Assembly (NCBI GenBank): GCA_947247005.1
Contig: OX365952.1
Coordinates: 51,440,722-51,504,721, forward strand
Length of the DNA: 64,000 nucleotides
DNA from: Spisula solida
Lineage: Eukaryota > Mollusca > Bivalvia > Venerida > Mactridae
Reading direction: 5' to 3'
The number at the start of each line of letters is the position of its first letter. The stretch's first letter is position 1. A program made the translations under genes and the position numbers. Of the stretch, positions 1 through 9,880 are shown one piece after another. The notes below the pieces were generated by a model that made no database searches, had not been told where the DNA came from, and saw only the letters and a program-made list of their open reading frames with translations.

Positions 1-480
1 AATTGAACACGATCAGCAATATTTCAATGTTAAAGCTGCTGACATGAACAAAAAAATAAATAAATGAAATTCTGTTCTGCTGCTATCAATGTAGCAAAGG
101 AGACAGCTTCGGTGCCGTCGGGGAACCGTAGACGTATTGTATTAGCGAATTTATGAATTGAATAGATTTTAACAGCATGTCTTAATCTGAATTGATTTCC
201 GATTAAAATTCTCTAAATATGTGTCATATTAAAGATCCCCCCGCGTATTTGTTTAGCCAACTAAAAATCCGGATTGTTAAACATTATTAAAATTGATGTT
301 GCAGATATAGACACAATTTGAGTTGGTATGTGTCATGTGCAGTTATCACTTTCCTGCATGTTCCACATAATCGATGCAAAAGTCATACGAAAGTAACATA
401 TAACTCAACCTCTTAAAGGACTAAAGTATTGCCTTTACTGGATATACAATCGCAATAGGTTCCGAATAAACGACATCGAA
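1..480 (+). repeat. Tail of a diverged segmental repeat unit
   Basis: Non-coding. The start of the window (ATGTTAAAGCTGCTGACATG and following bases) matches 7905-7960 and 16335-16392, which share GACATGAACAAA. The stretch at about 110-240 (GGGAACCGTAGACG, ATTGTATTAGCGA, CTCTAAATATG) matches 17380-17520 in the same order and orientation. I read this as the tail of a segmental unit also seen at about 6.0-8.0 kb and 15.0-17.5 kb. Divergence is high, so the edges are approximate. Confidence 0.45.
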
Positions 481-561
481 AGTCATAAATCTACATTAAC
501 AACTTCATGTAAACTAATATGAACTAAGGCATGGCCTTTAACGGAGATTTTTTCTTTCTTG

Positions 562-705
562 ATAAATTAATGTAGATTGTATGTATCTATGTATGTACAG
601 TTTACATAAAGAAGCATGTATACATCTTAATTAATAAATTAATGTAGATTGTATGTGTGTATGTATGTACAGTTTACATAAAGAAACATGTGTACATTTT
701 AACTA
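562..705 (+). repeat. 72-bp tandem duplication near the left end of copy 1
   Basis: ATAAATTAATGTAGATTGTA, followed by TACAGTTTACATAAAGAA, occurs twice with a period of 72 bp. The same duplication is present in copy 2 (about 46169-46305), so it is part of the element and not a local event. The open frame starting at 657 lies inside it and is not credible as a gene. Confidence 0.75.
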
Positions 706-1012
706 CAGTCATGTACTTAAGGGTAAACAGGAATCAAAGAGCTGAAAGACCTGAGGTTGTTCAAATGTATGTCATTCTGATCACCCCGGCTTTATGCATT
801 GCAATATTTAGTAGACAAACTGAGATAGCCTCAATTTCACGATTAGAATGGGAAAGAACAAATCAAATTATGCCACATTATTATTATTGCATTGGCAATA
901 AACATTTTATATGTTTACGTCAAATAAAATATTGAAGTTGAATTGAAGTTGAATAGTTTTCCGCAGCCAGAAAATTTACTGGTATTGCTTAGGATGTGTT
1001 TTTTTGCAGTTA

Positions 1013-1340
1013 GGATGCTGAGCAAAAAGATAACATTAAGTCGGACAGGGATGGCTACACTCCACTTAACTAGTCGAGCACAGAAATCATAAAAATATAC
1101 AAGGCACAATGCCCAACACCCAGCCGAGCGAGAAAAATGATCCGCCCAAATCCCAGCTGTCAAAAATCTGAATGAAACAGTTTCAGCAATCAAAAGGCTG
1201 AATGCCCACTCAGAACGACCTAGTTTCAAATGTAAAACGGCGGAAAGATACAATAATAAATAAACACCGAAAGCCCCGGCCGGCTGACTTAGTTTCAACA
1301 AGCAACAAGCCTTAGTCGAGTGTCACCAATTATGACCTAG
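1013..1340 (-). repeat. Dispersed TTAATATTATCTTT-ended repeat, minus-strand copy
   Basis: Read on the minus strand it carries the family landmarks: GACCTAGTTTCAGC-type sub-repeats, a GGGATTTGGGCGGATCATTT segment, a TGTGCTCGACTAG segment, and the conserved end GTCCGACTTAATGTTATCTT. It lies within the 3.26-kb repeat and is also present in copy 2. The 128-residue minus-strand open frame here is a by-product of this repeat: the same peptide truncates differently in copy 2. Confidence 0.7.
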
Positions 1341-1763
1341 CTACAATAAGCTGAACAGCCCAAGCTGAATGACCCAATTTAAACAACCCAATTTAACCAA
1401 TTAGTATGCCAAAATGAGCAACAGCGCTACATGACCATTCCGGTGTATGTTTAAATTTATTAGTCAGAATAATAAGCCAAATAATCAGAAATGTGTAATA
1501 TCGAATACTACGATAGGGGCGTAGCCAGACTTAAATTGACTCATAAGCCTTGAAGTTGGTGGTTATGGTTTGGGGTCCTCACGATTTGTGAAAATTTGAG
1601 ACTTATATTTATATTTAATGTTACGCACGTGCGTACACCAGTATCGCTGGCTACACACCTGACTGATTAATCTAACATAACCGACTATATATAACAGTTT
1701 ATACAGAATAGTACATGGTATCATCTACCGGAACGTTAATAATGAAACCAGGTTAAAAAAGTA

Positions 1764-1848
1764 TGTAGCCGGGCCAGGGCTCAAACCTGGAACCATTTGC
1801 TATATATTAAGAAGGTTCAATGCTCTACTGAGTGAGCTAAGTGGATTC
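1764..1848 (-). repeat. tRNA-like (SINE-head) module
   Basis: On the minus strand there is an A-box-like TAGCTCACTCAGTAGAGCA and a B-box-like GGTTCCAGGTTTGAGCCC at tRNA spacing. The anticodon arm is degenerate and lengthened, so this is not a functional tRNA. It is probably a tRNA-derived SINE head or tRNA pseudogene with possible Pol III box remnants. The equivalent is present in copy 2 (47338-47428) with a 2-nt-unit expansion of the central TATA run. Confidence 0.6.
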
Positions 1849-2007
1849 CTACAAAGTTCTCTTCCTTATCAGTAATTAAATCCTATACTAGCTCCAGGCA
1901 TCCTACAGACAGACACTTTTAGCATATTTTTCAGGGAAATTCTTAACACTCATTTAAATGAAGCTTGTAACAAATAAATTTTTCCAAACATTTTAAAATC
2001 AAAGTTA

Positions 2008-2552
2008 AACCCCTTTCACAATTGTCGTACGACGAGTCTTAGATGTAAATTTGAGGAATATCCTGTGTCCGTCGTACAACAAACTTAAGAAATTTTGTCG
2101 AATTTGACACCGACGGACCACAAAATTCATTTTTATAATTAAATTGATCATGCATACATGTATTTCAGTTAAATACTAGCATTTAGCAAGTTCCTATTTG
2201 CAGATATTTATTATTATTTGAAAATAAAGAGTTTGGTTGGACGTTTTGATTAATTATACCCAGCTGCTGAAACTTATTTTTTAAACCAGCTAATAGTTTG
2301 ACAATGCTTTTATCGTACGACGGACGTGCTACAACTGTTCATCTTACGGCTTTCGCGCGTCAATTGTTATGACCTGCGACCATCGCATGACCATCATACG
2401 TCTGTCTGTCGTGTGGCGGACGCACGATAGTTCCCAAAAATGCATCGTTGAGCTGTCGCACCCTTTCCAGGCGCAAATTGGTACATTTCCATGTAGATCC
2501 ATAAGCCTTGTGCGACAAAAAAAACATTCCTACGACAATTGTGAAAGGGGTT
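2008..2552. mobile_element. 545-bp TIR element (PIF/Harbinger-like MITE) nested in copy 1
   Basis: The first 22 bases (AACCCCTTTCACAATTGTCG plus TA) are perfectly inverted at the right end (TACGACAATTGTGAAAGGGG plus TT). The element is flanked by TTA at 2005-2007 and at 2553-2555. A TTA (TWA) target duplication with short TIRs is typical of PIF/Harbinger MITEs. No transposase is encoded; the short open frames at 2360-2578 overlap on both strands and are shadows. The interior has several GTCGTACGAC-like palindromic motifs. It is present at the same place in copy 2, so it inserted before the 3.26-kb unit was copied. Confidence 0.75.
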
Positions 2553-2676
2553 TTAATCATGGCTCCTATATATTTTGAAATTACGCATGTCTATCCGGTA
2601 ATGTCGATAAGGTGAATATGAATTGGAATAAGTAGATGCAGTCTTCAAATTTCACTTTTCATGGCTGACATTTTGG

Positions 2677-2757
2677 TGGAACAGTTGTCGAGTGATGAGC
2701 GCTCTCAACTTAATACCGATCCAGAGGTCCCTGGTTTGAATCTCTGCCGGGACACGG
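2677..2757 (+). repeat. tRNA-like module (Leu/Ser-like A box)
   Basis: TGTCGAGTGATGAGCGCT resembles the A box of tRNAs with a GCCGAGTGG D-arm. GGTTTGAATCTCTGCC resembles a B box. Stem pairing in the anticodon region is poor, so I call it a tRNA-derived SINE head or pseudogene. The copy-2 equivalent is 48268-48350. Confidence 0.5.
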
Positions 2758-2919
2758 GAACTTCAAAAACACTTTAACTGTTTAAGTAGTTGGAAATTCC
2801 TATCAAACTAAAGAGGCCTCAATCGGCACTGATGACGAAGCCCGACTCACCAACCTCCACTTCTGAAAACCAGGCACAAAACAATTGTGGTTTTAACAAT
2901 GTTATTGTGAAGGCATAGC

Positions 2920-2987
2920 ATGTTGGTTAGACTATAGGCAAGATGCTAACAGAGCGAACACTTTACCAACTGAGCTATCCAGGCATT
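2920..2987 (-). repeat. tRNA-like 5' half (Asn-like anticodon loop)
   Basis: On the minus strand, GGATAGCTCAGTTGGTAA is a near-consensus A box, followed by an anticodon-loop-like CTGTTAG (GTT). No recognisable T arm or B box follows, so this is a truncated tRNA-derived fragment. It is also present in copy 2 at 48478-48538. Confidence 0.5.
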
Positions 2988-3732
2988 AGTCAAACGTATT
3001 GGACGCGTACAGTATACACTGTAGCGGCTCAGTTGAAAAATTTGGTACAAACAAATGAAACTTGGACGAATAATTTCGGTCCTAGGTACGAATAGGAACG
3101 GGTACGACAGGAATTTGTAGAAAGTTGTACTTACCAAACCTTTAATAACACCATACGTCATCGGATGTTGATTTTATTGTATAAGTATGCTAATTGCGAG
3201 TATTAAAGACTTTTTTCCTTGCTTAACAAGTACTTACATCGTGTAATCGATGGTCGGCTTCTCAGACGAATGCAATCACGTAGAATGTTGAGTTATCTCC
3301 CCTGTTACCTGGCTATCGCTCCGGACCCGGGATTATTTATTTATTTTGTATAGCGTAATTTGAAATCTGCAGATGTTCAGAAAACCTAAAAAATATAGAA
3401 GTGCAGCTACGAATTGTCAGTTTTCAACTAATTTGAGATTACAATATTGGTTGAATCCTCGTACCAATCATAACTACTCTCGTACGTCATTGCGGCTCTT
3501 CGATGAGACCGGAAGACTGTCTTGAGTCCCGTCGTACTATAGCGTTCTATAGAAGCGTATGGGAACCAACCCAAAAACCGGAAATCCATACCTTTTCAGC
3601 TGTTAGTGGGGCGAAACTTCGGCCGATGACGGAAAGACCCGAGTAGTTACGATTGCCGGGAAGACAATCGGTACGGCCTCTACGACATTTATAGGCTGCT
3701 GATTTAGGAAAAAAGCCAAACTCAGACGTCTC

Positions 3733-3771
3733 GGAGATGTTTCAAAACCTTGGGTTTTGAAAAAAATCTCC
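3733..3771. repeat. Terminal hairpin of the 3.26-kb repeat
   Basis: GGAGATGTTTCAAAACC, a 3-nt loop, then GGTTTTGAAAAAAATCTCC forms a stem at the exact right end of the shared sequence. The copy-2 hairpin (about 49373-49410) keeps the stem with a longer T tract that pairs better. The position at the terminus suggests an element-end signal. Confidence 0.65.
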
Positions 3772-3773
3772 TA

Positions 3774-5149
3774 GTACGTGACTCTTTATGACAGTCGTAT
3801 TCAATTGTGTATTTTTTGTATTCCTTCATTAACAATGCGTTATGTTTCAAATTAGTTCACCTGGTCAGTGTTTAAATTTGACACGATACATAGAGAGAGT
3901 AGCCTTAACAACATATTACATAATACAATGTTGCATTATATGCGACTTATAATAATGACATTAAAGATTCTGCAGCTGAGATCGAGTTAAAATTGGTATT
4001 ACATACTTTTCCTACTTTATGTAACAAAAATCTGTTGAAGGTTGCTTAATGAAAGACTTACAAATAAGCAATTAAAACTACTCTGAACGCTTCTGAAAGT
4101 TTCCCCGCCATGTATCAATAAAAACGTTTGTTGGCTCTTTAAGGGTGTTCACGACGCTGTTTTACCACAGAAGGGTTGAATGTTAGATGACAATGTATCT
4201 CATTAATGAGAAACACAATAAGATTATATAAAAGTGATAAATCGTCAATTTAATGTTGATATTTGCCTTGATGTCAAATAGCTGTATGCCTTTACGACAA
4301 ATAAAGAAAGATCGATACGTTAATAGGCTTACGCTTATAGGCGAGTCTACGTGCGATTAGGTACATACATAAACCTTTCGTTTAGATCATATATAAGACT
4401 TTTGTGACATCTTGTGTCACTCCTAACGCAATAAAAGTGTGGGAAGGAGTACAAATCAAAGAAAACAGCTAAGAAGCTTTGTGTTTCTCGTAATCGATTC
4501 TGTCAGAGCAAATCGGTGGCACATATAAAAAAAGAGGGTAACGACAATACGGATAGAGAAAAAGCAACCAAACATCGTGAACAAAGAGCAATTTAAGCCA
4601 TGACATATTATCAATTAAATTATTACCTTATTTAACCATTTTATTGTATCTTACAAATGTTTCTACATTGACAGAAATAGATGATATAAAATAAGTGTTG
4701 GTTAATTAGTTATGGAACTAGCTGAATATTTTATATCATTGAATTCAGTTTATTCATTAAGTCTAATAATAAACCAACGTACAGTTGGTATCCTCTTTAC
4801 ATGAATATATGCATGTTATATTGCATTAATATAATTTGCAAAACGTAAATCATTTGAATAGTGCATGTACTTGTCATATTGGTAAATCAATTAGGAATTA
4901 TCATCGCATGTTATAGTTTTAACGATCATATTATCAACATTGGATTCTAATTAATTTAGTCACGGTGAGTGTGCTCATGAGTATTGAATAAATGATAACC
5001 AATATAGGCCATAATTCTATTCAAAAGTTACAAAATACAATTTTAATACAACGTGTAATTTATGATATAATTTGCATGCAACAATAACAAACACTTCATG
5101 ACTAGGTATATTGTTTTTGTAAACAAAAATATGATATCGAACACGATTA
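3774..5149. other. No gene seen; AT-rich spacer
   Basis: No credible coding frame or repeat boundary. Around 4945-4985, TTTAGTCACGGTGAG followed by a GCTCATGAGTATTG-like stretch weakly resembles 12205-12240, which would fit the tail of the first segmental unit, but the match is short. Confidence 0.4.
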
Positions 5150-5154
5150 AACCG

Positions 5155-5256
5155 TATTGGGACTTGGGTGGATCATTTTCATTTTATGCTTTCTGTGCTC
5201 GGCTGGTTAAGTTGAGTGCTGCCTTTCGTCCAACTTAATATTATCTTTTTTCATTG
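5155..5256 (+). repeat. Dispersed TTAATATTATCTTT-ended repeat, 5'-truncated copy
   Basis: Contains GGGACTTGGGTGGATCATTT, TTCTGTGCTCGGCTGGTTAA, GTTGAGTGCTGCC and the end ACTTAATATTATCTTTTTT. Only the last 100 bp or so of the family is present, consistent with 5' truncation against a fixed 3' end. Confidence 0.75.
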
Positions 5257-5959
5257 GCGCGGTCTGATCGTTTGAAGGCGGTTGCTCAGACATATGTGAA
5301 TAATTGTTGTTTGTTAAATTGTACGCAGCTTGTATAATATTATATACGCTTCCGTCTCCCAATGTGACTTTGTTGACCTGTTATACAACAGTATTTGATA
5401 AAGGATAAAAACGCTAAGTCTTTTGGTTTTTTTATATTTTTTATTCAATTTAAACATATATCAGTACAAAAATATTACATAGCTACATCAAGAATATAAA
5501 ATGTCATAGGTATGCATTGTAAACAACACTCATAAAAAACGCTAAGTTGCAACAATTCAAATGCGTTACACACTGTGACACAATGGCAATACTTGTAACA
5601 TAAAGCACTTAACAATTTGTTCAGGAATTTCCTGTTCCTTTTTGTCTTTGTTAGAATTGTTATTCTTGATATAAAACAAATCAATTTGATACAATTTTAA
5701 ATCTTTAACACTTATATTAATCTTGACATTTATCAAATTCGATTTTTAAACTAAATTCAATGGCAGGAATAGTTTGAATCATTATGAACTAAGCTCGACT
5801 ACGATGTACGCGTTATTTAGTTAAAACTACTCTATCAATATAATTTTTTCCATCCATTTTTTTAACAACAATTCATTCTTTTTTAATCGTTAATTATTTA
5901 AGAGCGAAGTTTTGACAGAAAATAGAAATATACAAAACCGAACATAAAAATATGAAATA
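5257..5959. other. No gene seen
   Basis: AT-rich sequence with short open frames only. The minus-strand frame at 5475-5684 has no recognisable domain. Confidence 0.4.
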
Positions 5960-7960
5960 GCTACATAGTTCATCTTTCAAGTGTACCCTGTAAGAGTTTG
6001 TATGTGTTTAATGGAAACATTCATCACTTGAAAGAACCGACAACCAGTAATACATACATACATCTTTGAGATGAACCCATTACGGAAGGAAACACCAAAC
6101 ACTGATGGGGAAGTGTATGAACAAACATGGAACATTCGTGATTGTTCTTTTAAATGAATCATTCACATCACTTAAATTCTAAATCAGAAAAGTTTTTGTC
6201 GTTAAGTAACGCAAACAAAAACACATACATCATGTATAATGGTTAGAGTGTTTGTGGAGTAGAAATACTTATGTATAAAGATTATATTAAGTCAGACAGG
6301 GAAGGCAGCACTCAACTTAACCAGCCGAGCACAGGATACATATAGCACATAAAGATATAAAACTCATTATAGAACCGCTACCACTGCCGGAGAAATCACT
6401 GACACACATAAACAACTCTACTTCGAGTGCGATATTCCGGTTTTCAAACGCAAACGACACGTACGTGCGTGTATACTTATACTTGTGTCTATTTGTTTAT
6501 ATTTCTGAAGAAGACTTGTAAATATAGTCGAAATGTCGATAAATCCTGGAGTTTGTCTTGTTTAATTTTATTTATGTATTCTTGTAATACGTATCGTGTT
6601 GGATTATTGTTGTATAAACCTCATTATGAACCCACTACATTGTTAGGCCACTGCGTAAGTAAATGTTAAACAAACAAAAACAATTATATTGCATATTATT
6701 ATATTATATATCTCATGAGTACACGCAGCCTAACATATAATCGAGGAAGTTGGCAGATTTAACATCAATTGTTTTCCCTGCGAATATTCTAAAATAATCT
6801 GTTTTTACGATTTATTAAAAGTGATATTTACTACATTAGTACTCTGCCACACCTAGTTTAGGCATTGTCAACTTCAATATTCAGCCTTCCCAAATCTGAA
6901 AAATCTTAACTTAAGTTTACGGATTTTCAGTTTAGTAATTTCGTGACAGACGACCAATAATGATACTAATATTAACCTAAACCACAGTAAGATCCGTAGG
7001 GTATAACTGGCGACATTGTTTAAGTTATAAATGATCAATTATGTCACATTTTCTCATTTTGGTATTTGATTAGGTGTTGTCGTCTGGTGAAAGGTGTTCT
7101 CTGCTACATTATTTAACTCTCTAACTGTATACAAGTAGTATGCGAGAAACCAAATATTTCGATTATGAATCATTTATAAATTTGGTTCAATTACTCCTAA
7201 TTGGCCTACGTGCTTTTCATTTTCTTACTTTCAACTTATTACTGTTGTCCGGTAGTTCGCGGTGTTGGTCGTATAAAAACAATGTTTAACTCTCATATAC
7301 TAAATGTACAATGTCTACATGTTGTAGAAACCAAGAATGTCGATTATGATTAAGAAATGATTTTCATTCAAATACATCTGATCGTTGGATATTAGACCTA
7401 CAAATGACCTGAGAATGAAAATGCCAGAAATACTCAGATCTACTACACTTATTAAGTATTGACCAACGGTATGCATTGGCACACTTTCGGGTTTCTTTGC
7501 AAAACGTATACATGAACGATATTTTCATATTAAACATTTATAAAACATCAAATACGAAATTTAGATTATATTAAGAAGAATACCTTTGAATAATAATAAA
7601 TAACTATTTACTAGGCAAATACGGAAATGAAATTAAATTGACATTATTCCGACATTAACGTGCATTATATCGATGTGGTGACAGTTATTGGAACATTATG
7701 AATTCATTCTATATTTGCTTTGCATTTTTATAGTTGAACACATATAAAATGTAAACGTATCATTGTATTTCACAAACAGATTTTGAATATTTTGAATATT
7801 TTGCATTCATCTTGTAATCGATTACAATCACAAAGAGAGAAAAGTAAGAACTGATATTGTCTGTTATCGTTATACTGGCTCACTCTAAAACGAAATATGT
7901 TAATTTGTTAAAATAAACAAGATCAGTATCTTTTCCATGTTTAAACTGCTGACATGAACA
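5960..7960 (+). repeat. Diverged segmental unit, second copy (left part)
   Basis: Colinear with 14990-16392. Matching landmarks are CTTAATGGAAACATTC (6008 and 15000), the minus-strand AAGATTATATTAAGTCAGAC repeat (6283 and 15598), ACGACCAATGA-like sequence with CCGTAGGG (about 6950-7000 and 16090-16135), GTTATAAATGATCAA (7024 and 16158), AAGGTGTTCTCTGCTAC (about 7092 and 16222) and CTGACATGAACAAA (about 7948 and 16373). No coding frame survives in either copy. Confidence 0.55.
6280..6346 (-). repeat. Dispersed TTAATATTATCTTT-ended repeat, short copy
   Basis: Minus-strand end module: AAGATTATATTAAGTCAGAC, GGAAGGCAGCACTCAACTTA and CCAGCCGAGCACAG. The copy at 15595 occupies the equivalent place in the paralogous segment, so this insertion probably predates the segmental duplication. 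Confidence 0.7.
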
Positions 7961-8583
7961 AACATTGAACGCACCACTTTCTGATTCAATGACGTGATAT
8001 GTACTAGCACAGGTTGTAACCGCTTGGGGTGTGATGTGTTAGCAGGTTGATAAATTAAGTAAAGCATCACGACATTATAATCTGAATCGCTTGTAGCATG
8101 TGCAACTGACATACGATAGTACAAAGAGATAATAATACTCGGACAGCGAATGCAACAGAAAACAACAGATGAGTACACGAAAGGCACAAAAATGTACACA
8201 CATAAAAACCACAGACTACAAGCATACATAACAATGTCCAGCGCAAAACTAAACAAAATAATCACAAAAAGTCCTTATTGCAGGTGTCAAAACATTCCTT
8301 AAACGTTACCGAATCACTCTTAATAGCGTAACCTTGCAGCTGCATAAATCATTCAAATCTTAGCATTCGCTATTTTTCTGCTGCACAATTTATAAAAAAA
8401 CGCCTTGCAAATGTTTCGGCACAGCGTACGTGATGATATTTACTATAAAACGATGAATACAATATTTTAACATGCTTCTTGTTGATGGGCTCCATATTAT
8501 TATTAGGAATCGACTGTAATAAATCTAATATATCCATTATATGTTGTCGGCTATCATGTATTAATGTATTCAGAAACATTTAT
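7961..8583. other. No gene seen
   Basis: Two minus-strand frames (121 and 69 codons) lack recognisable domains and are low in complexity. I see no TIR pair or tandem repeat. Confidence 0.35.
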
Positions 8584-8586
8584 ATA

Positions 8587-9117
8587 CTTAGTGTCAAAAG
8601 TTTTGCAACAAAATTGAAAATCCAAATTTTTTGAATTGCTGGGTTGAAAGAACTTTTGTCGTTCTTTTTCATCACGCTTGAATGATCACACGGTCGATAA
8701 AGGGTTAATCGTCTATATACGCACGTGTAAATCGGGTATTTCATTTTTCACTTAATTTTCGCTTTACACGTGCTTCAAAAATGTCTGTGATGAAATACAC
8801 AATAAGTTTTTTAATTAAGCAAGACATGTACGCTTAAAAATATCACCAAGATGGGTAACGGTGAACATAATCGTGTATATGAGATGCTAAAGGCTGGTGT
8901 TTCACCAAGGCTGCTTTCTGTCGCATTAAACTGTCATGTCTTTATCATTAATAGACTATGGTATCATATCACACAGACAGATCGTGTATATGACATACCA
9001 CGTGATGACAAGTCAAGGGTCAATACAGCTCATATAGACAGGAATTCTGCTAAAACTGTAGCACTATATTCAACGACATTGCTGTGGCTTAACCGTAGTC
9101 AACCATACTTTTAAATC
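8587..9117 (+). mobile_element. Truncated Tc1/mariner-like element
   Basis: The left edge TAGTGTCAAAAGTTTTGCAA resembles Tc1-type TIRs, and 264 bp further in is a transposase N-terminal fragment (8851-9114). I could not find the opposite TIR downstream, so the element is truncated or scrambled. A short direct repeat, TTTTTGAATTGCTGGGTT (about 8628) and TTTTTGAATTGTTGGGTT (about 9474), lies on either side of the coding fragment and may mark rearranged element DNA. Confidence 0.55.
8851..9114 (+). pseudogene. Tc1-like transposase N-terminal (helix-turn-helix) fragment
   Basis: An 87-codon open frame starting MGNGEHNRVYEMLKAGVSPR. It has the spacing of the paired-type DNA-binding region of Tc1 transposases: a hydrophobic EMLKAGVS first helix-turn, a second helix ending INRLWYHITQT, then DIPRDDKSRVNTAHIDRN in the place of the family's basic D-x-PR-x-GRPR-T-x2-DR linker. 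The catalytic DDE domain (about 200 residues) is absent: the frame drifts after about residue 70 and stops. In Tc1 elements this domain binds the TIRs. The fragment cannot catalyse transposition. ATG 8851 is the first start in frame after the putative TIR. Confidence 0.6.
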
Positions 9118-9880
9118 AATATGAAACTTGCATTCCAATTGGGTTTTTGTTATTTTTTTTTGAAAAAATCGTTATTTGGGTAAAATCATGTTACGATAAC
9201 TTATCAATAATGGTCAAAGAACGACAATTTTTACTATCCTTACCCCCCTTGCACTATAAGATAAACATAATAGTTGATTATTCTATAAACACACTGTCAA
9301 GCTAAGGTAACGACAGACATGCTGCTGAGTGGAAAAACGGCCTTTATTTGTAGAGTGCTTTTTAATGGTCGATTGGTCGATAGCATAACGTAACATTTCG
9401 TTCAAAAATACCAATGACTAGAAAGGGTATATTGTACCAAACCGGGCACAAACATTTGCGAAGTAAAATGTGTATTTTTGAATTGTTGGGTTATGTCATA
9501 TTCGGTGTTCACATGGATAATTACATTTCTTAAATTTGGTAATTGTTATGAATTTATATCGGTTATACATCAACTTGTTTGCGGTTCCCATAAAAAAGAC
9601 AAAACAATGTAGATTTGCGGAACTTTGGCGCTCAGTATATTTTCAATAGCTTCTAGTCGAGTGTCTTTGCGATTTGGGATTCATAAATACTATTTTGGAT
9701 TAAGATCATACATGAGACTCTATACAGATCATACAGACTCTATGATATGCCTAACCTCAAGCCTTTGTGGACGACTGGCAATGATGCCTGTCTGTTACAT
9801 TGTCTTGTACCCTTAAATTGTTTGCTCTCTTGTTGCTCTGACTTCTGATAGGTCATTGAGTACTTTCTGTGCTACTCGAG
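9118..9880. other. No gene seen
   Basis: Plain AT-rich sequence. A small local repeat of CAGATCATACA/CAGACTCTATGA-type words occurs around 9708-9750. The short plus-strand frame at 9625 shows no domain. Confidence 0.35.

Larger units (their letters stand above)
513..3773 (+). mobile_element. 3.26-kb interspersed repeat, copy 1
   Basis: Non-coding composite repeat. It is nearly identical, in direct orientation, to 46114-49412, and homology starts and stops abruptly at both ends. The left end has GGAGATTTTTTC (544-555). The right end has GAAAAAAATCTCC (3759-3771), giving short terminal inverted repeats, and the right terminus is also one arm of a hairpin (3733-3771). In order it holds a 72-bp tandem duplication (562-705), a member of the TTAATATTATCTTT dispersed family on the minus strand (1013-1340), a minus-strand tRNA-like module (1764-1848), a 545-bp TIR element (2008-2552) and two further tRNA-like modules (2677-2757 and 2920-2987). 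A third, diverged partial copy lies at 16640-17045. The class is unresolved. The combination of a short asymmetric TIR, 3' hairpin and internal tandem repeats recalls non-autonomous Helentron-like elements, but a segmental duplication is also possible. Confidence 0.75.

Noticed and set aside
915..1301. 128-codon minus-strand open frame, partly repeated at 46668-46907
   Set aside because: Its conservation comes from the 3.26-kb repeat; the frame length differs between copies and the peptide is the translated dispersed repeat, also seen worn at 13496-13753.
2360..2578. Overlapping open frames on both strands, conserved in copy 2
   Set aside because: They lie inside the TIR element and are open on both strands because of palindromic GTCGTACGAC-type content; no domain.
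2815..2850. CTGATGACGAAG resembling a hammerhead ribozyme core
   Set aside because: There is no stem II between CTGATGA and CGAAG, no GAAA and no flanking stems, so the fold cannot form. The CTGATGAGG near 11921 was rejected for the same reason.
2920..2987. Possible functional tRNA-Asn (GTT)
   Set aside because: No T arm, B box or acceptor stem; only the 5' half resembles a tRNA.
8370..8579. 69-codon minus-strand frame next to the Tc1-like fragment as transposase remainder
   Set aside because: I could not align any DDE or other transposase motif to it, and it is on the opposite strand and outside the putative TIR.
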